This document shows positions 1 to 5,855 of a stretch of DNA of 6,591 nucleotides, piece after piece (the first letter of the stretch is position 1; each line of letters starts with the position of its first letter). The DNA lies in NCBI GenBank assembly GCA_002437565.1, contig DJQL01000078.1, forward strand, positions 1-6,591. The letters are read 5' to 3'. Below the pieces are notes generated by a model. The model worked only from the letters and a program-made list of their open reading frames with translations, ran no database searches and was not told the origin of the DNA. Position numbers and translations under genes: made by a program. This stretch comes from Prevotella sp. UBA6387 (GTDB taxonomy: Bacteria > Bacteroidota > Bacteroidia > Bacteroidales > Bacteroidaceae).

Positions 1-134
1 AGAATCGTTTTTTTTCAATCATACCGTCTCGTGGTTGGGAAATAGCGATTCTTAGCCATTTCTGTAAATGACTGAATATCAATAGATTGTATTTTTTAGT
101 AGTTTCCGAGCTTTGCCGATTCGACTAATTGGCA

Positions 135-222
135 TCGGCTTTGCGTCGTAATCGTGTCGGCTTTAAGCTTGAATGGCGACGGCTTTAAGCCGTAATCGTG
201 TCGGCTTTACGTCGTACAGCCG
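135..222. repeat. Tandem array of four 22-bp units
   Basis: Units start at 135, 157, 179 and 201, exactly 22 bp apart. The shared core is CGGCTTT at the head of every unit. The tail CGTAATCGTG is intact in units 1 and 3 and diverged in units 2 and 4. Against the majority sequence I count 19, 17, 21 and 15 matches out of 22. A 19-bp block (CGTAATCGTGTCGGCTTTA) recurs exactly at 147-165 and 191-209. Units 2 and 3 contain the near-palindromic core GGCTTTAAGC(C). A unit length not divisible by three and the absence of an open frame argue against a coding repeat; there are no spacers, so it is not a CRISPR. A more diverged relative may precede it at about 107-134. Function is unknown. Confidence 0.85.
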
Positions 223-224
223 AC
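200..224. other. GC-rich hairpin at the end of the 22-bp array
   Basis: GTCGGCT (200-206) is perfectly complementary to AGCCGAC (218-224), with an 11-nt loop. The left arm belongs to the fourth repeat unit; the right arm extends two bases past its end. No T-run follows on either strand, so it does not look like an intrinsic terminator. It could be a processing or protein-binding structure, or a by-product of the repeat. Confidence 0.5.
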
Positions 225-419
225 GACATTTGGCTACTATGGCAAAGAATCATGGGCGAAAACCCACATAAGGTGCTGCCAATAGGCAGCTCAAGGCAGT
301 TTTCCCGCTCTGGATGTACCTGCTTTTAAGTGTTAAATTTCGGCAATAATATTTTACATTTCAACGTGGGCGCATGTTGCCGTTAATGCGATTCTCGCGC
401 TCCAACCATACAGCTGTGT

Positions 420-2201
420 TTACCGCTTGGCGAACTTGTACACGTAGACCGTGTCCTTGAAGCACGACGCACAGTGCCTGGTGCGCATTATCTCCTTGAA
501 TGAATATCGCTTGGCGAAAGTCTCGTGGAGCAGGGGTTTGCATTGTGCGGGGACGACCACCACGCCTTTGCGTGGTCTGTCCACGTCAAACTGCCGCACG
601 CTGTCGCCTAAGTAAAAGTCTACTCCATACAATCGCATCACGTCATCGCCTACTTCTCGCTTGTTGATCGTGGTAAGGGCGAATACAGGTTCGCCATCGG
701 CTTTCTGCTTGACTTGCATGGCGAGTGGTTTAAGACTTTGAACCCCCATCACTTTAGGCTTGTAAAATCCATCAAACGACAGGAAGATAAGCAGTGTGAT
801 AATGGTTGATGACAACACATTATGGCGTGTGATGAAGCATGCGTTTCGTCTTAGCAGAACCATGAACCCAAGGCAAGCGGCGAGGAGGGGCATCAGGGCC
901 ATGATGATGTCGCAAAAGTCGATGCTGCCATAGGATAGGGCATGGAGCATTTGGATGTTCTCCCAAGCGTGCTTGCCATGGAAAATGCTGTCTGGTATCA
1001 ATCCAGCCCTCAGGATGACGAGAGCCACCGTGAGAACGAAGCCAACGGCTGAGAGGAAGCTTATGTATAAGCGGATTGGTAACAGCGAGCGCTTGACAAG
1101 CCAGACGATGTATTCCACTATCAGCACTGCCATGAATGGATAGCATGGCAGGAGGTAAACGCCACGCTTGCTTTTGGGGATGCAATAGAAGAAAAGGATT
1201 AGCAGAAACGACAGCCATGTGAACACTTGCACGGCATTGGCTTTGCGTGCTCCTTCGACAAGGCGTGTCCGTATTGATGCCAAGCCTGTCGTTTTAAGAT
1301 GTCTTGACCATTTCTTCCAGGGCAATACAAATAGTGATAAAAGCATTGGCAATGTCCATGGAAGCCATCCTGATATGAGCATCAGAAGGTTGTAGTGCCA
1401 TGGGTTCTCGTGGGTCACAGCTTTCATCTTGCCGAGGAACCGTCCTACATTCTCGTCAAGAACAAGGCCGAGGAATTGTTCGCCACCTTGACGGTAGGCA
1501 GCCCAATACCACAGCAATGGGAGCACAAAAGCAAGTACTGCCGATGCCAAAAGCTTGTATGTGGTCTTGCATGCCAACATGCCATTCAAGCGTCTGTGTT
1601 GCCAAGCTGTGAACAACGAGAATGTGAATATTACAAAACATGGCAACACTATGCCCACAGGGCCTTTGGTAAGTGTGGCTCCACTCATGCAGAGCATAGC
1701 AGTCCATGGCAAATGGTGGCAGCCTTTCTCCCACCATCTATACATGGAATATAACGCACACACTATGAACATGGTCAGCACCATGTCTACACGACAGTTG
1801 GTCCCTGCGCGGTGAACCTCAAAGGCAGTGAGTGTGAACATGGCGGCGAGGAAGCTCACGTCTTTGCCTTTTCGTTTGGCATAGAATAATGCGCTGACAC
1901 CAAGCATGATGATTAGTGCTAATGCTGATGGAAGTCGAGATGTGAACTCGCTGACGTGGCCTGTCGCCAGCGACATGGTCGCTATGCACCATTGGAAGAA
2001 TGGCGGTTTGTATGGTATGTCGAAGCCATTGTTGATTGGCAGAATCCAATTGTGCTGGTTTAGCATAGACATGGCCACGACAGCTTCGCGTGGCTCACCC
2101 TTGGTGGTGAAATCGGTATTGCCGAGAAATGGCAGGAGCGTCAATGCTGAGATTATTATTACTGACCAGAAAACAAATCTGTGGCTTTTGTCTATAGTCA
2201 T
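420..2201 (-). CDS. ArnT/PMT-like GT-C membrane glycosyltransferase
   Basis: This 593-residue polytopic protein resembles the ArnT family (GT83), whose members move a sugar from a polyprenyl-phosphate donor onto lipid A or another acceptor on the periplasmic face. Seen in the sequence: a first membrane span at about 9-27; a first periplasmic loop with GEPREA (35-40); YKPPFFQW (64-71), matching the family's EKPP segment; RVDM (137-140), matching the second-loop Asp motif; TKGPVGIVLP (178-187); PKSKRGVYLLPCYP (342-355), matching the family's K-x-x-Y-LLP-x-P region; and a soluble C-terminal part from about 480. Length is close to the usual 550 or so. The usual catalytic Asp before the first-loop Glu is Gly35, and the Glu of EKPP is Tyr64; both may be normal for the Bacteroidales branch. 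The ATG at 2201 follows a good promoter box by about 40 bp. Sugar and acceptor cannot be read from sequence, so no arnT symbol is given. Confidence 0.88.
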   Translation of the reverse strand: MTIDKSHRFVFWSVIIISALTLLPFLGNTDFTTKGEPREAVVAMSMLNQHNWILPINNGFDIPYKPPFFQWCIATMSLATGHVSEFTSRLPSALALIIMLGVSALFYAKRKGKDVSFLAAMFTLTAFEVHRAGTNCRVDMVLTMFIVCALYSMYRWWEKGCHHLPWTAMLCMSGATLTKGPVGIVLPCFVIFTFSLFTAWQHRRLNGMLACKTTYKLLASAVLAFVLPLLWYWAAYRQGGEQFLGLVLDENVGRFLGKMKAVTHENPWHYNLLMLISGWLPWTLPMLLSLFVLPWKKWSRHLKTTGLASIRTRLVEGARKANAVQVFTWLSFLLILFFYCIPKSKRGVYLLPCYPFMAVLIVEYIVWLVKRSLLPIRLYISFLSAVGFVLTVALVILRAGLIPDSIFHGKHAWENIQMLHALSYGSIDFCDIIMALMPLLAACLGFMVLLRRNACFITRHNVLSSTIITLLIFLSFDGFYKPKVMGVQSLKPLAMQVKQKADGEPVFALTTINKREVGDDVMRLYGVDFYLGDSVRQFDVDRPRKGVVVVPAQCKPLLHETFAKRYSFKEIMRTRHCASCFKDTVYVYKFAKR

Positions 2202-2240
2202 TGGTGGATATTGTTTTATTGAGTTGCTTTATAGGGCTTG

Positions 2241-2248
2241 CAAAATTA
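2241..2248 (-). promoter_or_regulatory. Bacteroidetes-type -7 box for the ArnT-like gene
   Basis: The minus strand reads TAATTTTG, a perfect match to the Bacteroidetes sigma-ABfr -7 consensus TAnnTTTG. The start codon lies 39 bp further on, giving an expected leader of roughly 35 nt. The upstream -33 element (TTG) is weak: GTG sits at about the right 19-nt distance, one mismatch from consensus. Confidence 0.6.
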
Positions 2249-2291
2249 CGTTTTTTTTCTATGAAAGCACTGTTTTGACACGGATATGTAT

Positions 2292-2299
2292 TAATTTTG
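2292..2299 (+). promoter_or_regulatory. Bacteroidetes-type -7 box for the LTA-synthase-like gene
   Basis: TAATTTTG matches TAnnTTTG perfectly and sits only 4 bp before the ATG at 2304. Transcription would be expected to begin at or next to the start codon, giving a leaderless or nearly leaderless message. The best upstream TTTG (2274-2277) is 14 bp away, shorter than the usual spacing of about 19, so the -33 element is poor. The sequence is AT-rich, so a chance match is possible. Confidence 0.45.
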
Positions 2300-2303
2300 T
2301 ATT

Positions 2304-4253
2304 ATGGAACGTTTTATAAAGTCAGTGTTGTGGCTTGCCATTATTCATGTCATGGCATTGTTGTTTTTTTCTTTCTTTAGGCTTGTGGAGTTTGTCTCCC
2401 TTCATTCCCAGATTGCCCATTATGATGCCAGTTCGCTTGGTGCTTTTGTCCGTGGAGTGTGGTTCGACAATGTGATAGCCTGTTACATCATGGTGTTGCC
2501 TTTGGTCGTTGTTCTTGTGTCAGCCATAATTGGGTGGAGTCGCCATTGGTTTCGTCGAGGCGTAACGATTTATTTTTCGGTTCTTTATGCAATAGCTTTC
2601 ATGCCATCTGCGGCCAACACTCCGTATTTTGCCTATTTCTTCAAGAATATCAATTCGAGTATTTTCGGATGGTTCGGCTATACTGCCACTACGGTTGGCA
2701 TGCTTATGGAGGAAAAAAGTTGGTGGTTGTACATAGCCTTGTATTTCATAGCCATAACAGTATTTGTTTTCCTGTTGGTTCGTATTGAGCGTATTTATGC
2801 AAAGTGGCTTTCGGCAGTTCCAGTCATGCGCTCCACAAGAACGTATGTGGCATGTTCGGTTTTTACGGCACTGTTTGTGGCTATTTGTGTCTTTGGCATA
2901 CGCGGTCGCAGGGGATATAATCCGATCAAGATAAGCGAGGCTTATTATTGCGACGACCCATTTCTGAACCAACTCGGCATAAATCCAGCATTTAATCTAC
3001 TCACTTCTACGCTCGATGACTTGAAACCTGAGAATAAGGAGTTGAGGCTCATGCCTGATGCCGATGCCGTGACCTATACGCGTTCATGGCTTGGCGTGGA
3101 AGGTAAAACAGACAGTAGTTTTGTGCTCAGAAGATTCATTGTCAACGATTCATTGAGAAAAGAGCCTATTGCCAAGCCTAATGTAGTTGTCATATTGATG
3201 GAGTCGATGTCCGGTTCGCTGCTTAGGGAGTTTGGGCAGCGATTGCCGCTAACACCCACGCTCGATTCGTTGTACCAGCATTCTCTTGCGTTCACCAATT
3301 TTTACAGTGCGGGAATACACACCAATCACGGCATGACGGCAACGCTATACAGTTTTCCTGCGTTGATGTTTCGCAATCTAATGAAAGGCACGGTGACTCC
3401 GCACCGTCAGGGATTGCCAACGGTGCTTAAAGGTCTGGGCTATGACAATATGTTTTTCATGACACATGAGGCCCAGTATGATAATATGAAGGCTTTTTTC
3501 GCTACCAATGGCTATGATGACATATATTCTCAGGAAGACTATCCTAAGAGCGAGGTGGTAAACAGTTTTGGAGTGAGCGACCATTTTGAATTTGGATATG
3601 CCTTGGGCAAGATAAACGAGAAAGCAAAGAGAAAAAGGCCGTTTCTCGCCACGATACTTACAATTAGTAACCATCCGCCTTACATAATTCCGTCTTGGTT
3701 TAAGCCTCGCACAAAGGACAAGGAGACCCAAATAGTGGAATATGCCGATTGGTGTATAGGCGACTTCTTGCACAAGGCGGAAAAAGAACCATGGTTCAAA
3801 AACACGATATTCGTGATTCAGGCCGACCATGGCAAGATGGTTGGACAAAGCGATGCCGAGTTGCCTGTGAGCTACAATCACATACCGCTCATTATATTCG
3901 GCAAGGGTGTCAAGCCAATGAAATATGACGGGTTAGGTATGCAGGTGGACGTGATGCCGACGCTTCTCGGATTGATGGGCGTGAACTATAGCTATGATGG
4001 TTTTGGCGTTGACCTGCTCAAGCGCAAGCGTGACATGGTGTTCTATTCTGCCGACAACCAAATAGTGGCTCGTGATTATTCACATTGTTTCGTATACAAT
4101 CCAAGCATGGGCAAGTCGTTTTACTATGAGGCTCTGCCAGGATGGAAACTAAGACAGACGCATTTTAACAGTCATTTTAATCCTTTGTGCCGCTATGTGT
4201 TCTCAATGGAGCAGACGGCGCAGTTTATGCTCGACAGGCAGAGGCTGCAATAA
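2304..4253 (+). CDS. LTA-synthase-like membrane phosphotransferase (sulfatase fold)
   Basis: This 649-residue protein has the LtaS layout: about five membrane spans (roughly 7-27, 57-77, 88-110, 140-160, 181-200), a linker, then an extracytoplasmic sulfatase/alkaline-phosphatase-type domain from about 290 to 570. Expected metal and catalytic residues are visible: Glu300 in VVVILMESMS, the likely nucleophile Thr340 in GIHTNHG, His457 in SNHPPY, and Asp508-His509 in ADHG. Family members transfer glycerol-phosphate or phosphoethanolamine from a phospholipid to a glycan or lipid. Bacteroidales make no classical lipoteichoic acid, so the true substrate is unknown and no ltaS symbol is given. The LtaS W-x-R substrate region is not evident; MTHEAQYDNM (386-395) lies there instead. 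The ATG at 2304 is preferred over the ATG at 2352, which would remove most of the first span. It is divergent from the ArnT-like gene and ends 5 bp before a terminator. Confidence 0.88.
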   Translation: MERFIKSVLWLAIIHVMALLFFSFFRLVEFVSLHSQIAHYDASSLGAFVRGVWFDNVIACYIMVLPLVVVLVSAIIGWSRHWFRRGVTIYFSVLYAIAFMPSAANTPYFAYFFKNINSSIFGWFGYTATTVGMLMEEKSWWLYIALYFIAITVFVFLLVRIERIYAKWLSAVPVMRSTRTYVACSVFTALFVAICVFGIRGRRGYNPIKISEAYYCDDPFLNQLGINPAFNLLTSTLDDLKPENKELRLMPDADAVTYTRSWLGVEGKTDSSFVLRRFIVNDSLRKEPIAKPNVVVILMESMSGSLLREFGQRLPLTPTLDSLYQHSLAFTNFYSAGIHTNHGMTATLYSFPALMFRNLMKGTVTPHRQGLPTVLKGLGYDNMFFMTHEAQYDNMKAFFATNGYDDIYSQEDYPKSEVVNSFGVSDHFEFGYALGKINEKAKRKRPFLATILTISNHPPYIIPSWFKPRTKDKETQIVEYADWCIGDFLHKAEKEPWFKNTIFVIQADHGKMVGQSDAELPVSYNHIPLIIFGKGVKPMKYDGLGMQVDVMPTLLGLMGVNYSYDGFGVDLLKRKRDMVFYSADNQIVARDYSHCFVYNPSMGKSFYYEALPGWKLRQTHFNSHFNPLCRYVFSMEQTAQFMLDRQRLQ

Positions 4254-4258
4254 AAGCG

Positions 4259-4302
4259 AAATGCCCATTGGCGCTATCGTTGTATAGCGTCAATGGGCAT
4301 TT
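4259..4302. terminator. Strong bidirectional intrinsic terminator hairpin
   Basis: Arms 4259-4277 and 4284-4302 form a 19-bp stem with a 6-nt loop (CGTTGT). The outer part AAATGCCCATTG pairs with CAATGGGCATTT. The only imperfection, G4271 against T4290, is a G-U wobble in the plus-strand RNA but a C-A mismatch in the minus-strand RNA. T-rich sequence follows on both sides (TTTGATTTTG on plus; CGCTTTTATTG on minus). It lies between two convergent genes, 5 bp after one stop codon and 25 bp after the other, so it can end both transcripts. Confidence 0.92.
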
Positions 4303-4327
4303 GATTTTGGGATGGCATTGATTTGTG

Positions 4328-5257
4328 TTAGACCCTTTCTTGTACGAAATATCTTGGCCGACGTTTTACCTCTACATATATTTTCCCAACATATATACCG
4401 GTCACGCCAAGTGATGTCGTGATAATGCCGCCGATGAACCATAACGAGACCAAGAGCGATGTCCAACCCTCAATGGTATTGCCTTCGATATGTCTCACTA
4501 TACCAAAGATTATCATCACGAGTGATACCAACGTCATTATGAGACCGGTGAATGTGATGAATTTTAGAGGGGCAATAGAGAAAGACGTAATGCCGTCAAT
4601 GCTGAAGGCAAGCATTTTCTTCAATGGATATTTCGACTCGCCCAAAGTGCGCGCGCGCCGGTCATAATACACGAATCCCTCCTTGAAGCCGAGCCGTCGC
4701 ACAATGCCGCGCAAGAAGAGGTTGCGCTCTGGATATTGCATGAGGGCTTCCACGGCACGACGGCTCATCATGCGGAAGTCGGCGTGGTTGTACACTATCT
4801 CGGAGTCCATGCTCTTCATCATTTTGTAAAACGATTGCGCGGTGAAGCGCTTGAACCAGGTGTCAGTTTCACGTTTTTTCCTCACGCCGTACACGATGTC
4901 CTTTCCCTCGTTGATTTGCTTTGCCATGTCGATCATGGCCGTCTCGTCGTCTTGTAGGTCAGCGTCGATAGATGCCACTGCATCGCTTGTGGCCACGCTC
5001 TCCTGCATGCCGGCCCACAATGCACTTTGGTGACCCTCGTTGTGCGAGAGGCGTATGCCGTTGACATAGTCGTGGGCTTTTGCGGCCTCGCTGATAAGCT
5101 GCCACGTGCGGTCGTGGCTGCCATCGTCCACGATTAGTAGGCGCGCGTCGGTGTCGGCCTCCTTTTTCAGTCGGTCTATGAGAGACGCGAGCTTGCCAAG
5201 AGTCCAGGGCAACACTTGCTCCTCATTATAACAAGGAATGACTATTGTCAGTTTCAT
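4328..5257 (-). CDS. Family 2 glycosyltransferase, GtrB/DPM1-like
   Basis: This 309-residue membrane enzyme very likely makes a polyprenyl-phosphate-linked sugar from a nucleotide sugar on the cytoplasmic face. A GT-A domain covers about 1-225: IPCYNEE (7-13), VDDGS (43-47), the metal-binding DADLQDD (98-104), and GESKYP (206-211), which lies just before the membrane part in this family. Two membrane spans follow (about 232-254 and 267-291), and the protein ends with GIYVGKIYVEVKRRPRY, the usual tail of bacterial GtrB/DPM1-like enzymes. Length fits the family (about 310-330). It starts 13 bp after the stop codon of the lipoprotein gene and is the last gene before the terminator, so it is probably co-transcribed with argH and the lipoprotein. 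The sugar cannot be read from sequence; ArnC-like, GtrB-like and DPM1-like roles all remain open. Confidence 0.92.
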   Translation of the reverse strand: MKLTIVIPCYNEEQVLPWTLGKLASLIDRLKKEADTDARLLIVDDGSHDRTWQLISEAAKAHDYVNGIRLSHNEGHQSALWAGMQESVATSDAVASIDADLQDDETAMIDMAKQINEGKDIVYGVRKKRETDTWFKRFTAQSFYKMMKSMDSEIVYNHADFRMMSRRAVEALMQYPERNLFLRGIVRRLGFKEGFVYYDRRARTLGESKYPLKKMLAFSIDGITSFSIAPLKFITFTGLIMTLVSLVMIIFGIVRHIEGNTIEGWTSLLVSLWFIGGIITTSLGVTGIYVGKIYVEVKRRPRYFVQERV

Positions 5258-5270
5258 AATTGTCGATTTT

Positions 5271-5855
5271 TCAGTTTACTACGAGATAGCCCAATGTCCC
5301 AGTGGTCGACGACCTGTATGTTGTCAGGCCTTTTCCGCTTTCGTTGACGCAGTTGCCGCCCGTGTTCATGTTGTACTGCCGTTTACATTTTGCGCAAGTG
5401 GCAATGCCTGCGGTGTTCATTGTGAGCGGATAGCTCTTCACAGGTATGGCGTTGTAGTCGAAGCAATTGGGGCATTGCGCGTCGTATGCGTAAAAAACAT
5501 ATTGGCCCGATGTCGTCGTACTCAGGTTGCCATATCCAACTATTATGCCATTGTTCATGCCAATCCTGCTATAGAATCCCATCTCCGTCTCTTTGGCGTT
5601 GAGTGAGCTCTTGCTTTTCTGTCCTTGGTTTGAGGCGAACACGAACGACCGCGACGCTGCCTCATAACTGATGTGGCAAAACACACCTGGCGAGGCTGGG
5701 TTCATGGCCGTGGCGAGCGTGGCGTCTTGGTGGGTGGAATTGTCGATGTAGATGGCGAGGCGCAGACTGCTGTAGGTGTTGTCATCGGCTCCGCACGATG
5801 CGAGCACTGACAACAACAACGTAACGCTAAATATCCAGCAGCTTCTTCTCGGCAT
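5271..5855 (-). CDS. Small lipoprotein with two CxxC pairs, Rieske-like C-terminus
   Basis: I do not recognise this 194-residue protein by name. It begins with a lipoprotein signal peptide: MPRRS, a hydrophobic stretch, then the lipobox LASC with Cys21 as the lipidated residue. The mature end is CGADDN; acidic residues right after the cysteine resemble the Bacteroidetes surface-export signal, so it may face outward. The C-terminal part has CPNC (128-131), then CAKC (154-157), then QYNMNTGG and a fifth Cys169. This spacing and the Y-N-x-x-TGG tail resemble the second half of a Rieske fold with the His ligands replaced by Cys, so zinc or iron binding is plausible but unproven; a zinc ribbon is the alternative. 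The ATG at 5855 is chosen over a TTG at 5870 because a ribosome-binding sequence precedes it. It overlaps the 3' end of argH by 29 bp and lies 13 bp before the glycosyltransferase gene. Confidence 0.8.
   Translation of the reverse strand: MPRRSCWIFSVTLLLSVLASCGADDNTYSSLRLAIYIDNSTHQDATLATAMNPASPGVFCHISYEAASRSFVFASNQGQKSKSSLNAKETEMGFYSRIGMNNGIIVGYGNLSTTTSGQYVFYAYDAQCPNCFDYNAIPVKSYPLTMNTAGIATCAKCKRQYNMNTGGNCVNESGKGLTTYRSSTTGTLGYLVVN

Larger units (their letters stand above)
1..419. other. Non-coding region left of the ArnT-like gene
   Basis: No open frame in this stretch has a plausible start, length or recognisable protein. It lies downstream of the stop codon of the ArnT-like gene, which reads leftward, and continues to the window edge. 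It holds a 22-bp tandem array (135-222), a GC-rich hairpin (200-224), a small hairpin GCTGCC-aata-GGCAGC (275-290), and a 7-bp inverted pair AGAATCG (1-7) / CGATTCT (46-52). I see no TAnnTTTG box on either strand. No clear intrinsic terminator for the ArnT-like gene is visible: the nearest structure, GCGA-gaa-TCGC just past its stop, has only 4 bp and no T-run. Confidence 0.7.

Noticed and set aside
1..52. 7-bp inverted pair AGAATCG / CGATTCT as a transposon end or terminator
   Set aside because: Too short, with a 38-nt gap, at the window edge and with no transposase or target duplication visible.
135..222. CRISPR array
   Set aside because: Units are directly adjacent with no spacers, repeats are diverged, and no cas gene is nearby.
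275..290. Hairpin GCTGCC-aata-GGCAGC as terminator of the ArnT-like gene
   Set aside because: Only 6 bp, about 130 nt past the stop codon, and on the minus strand it is not followed by a T-run.
361..543. Minus-strand open frame of about 60 codons over the 3' end of the ArnT-like gene
   Set aside because: It overlaps the conserved-family gene in another frame, has no recognisable motif and no promoter or ribosome-binding sequence.
1906..2319. Plus-strand open frame of 137 codons crossing the divergent intergenic region
   Set aside because: It runs antisense through the N-terminal region of the ArnT-like gene and into the start of the LTA-synthase-like gene; its sequence is low-complexity and motif-free, as expected for a shadow frame.
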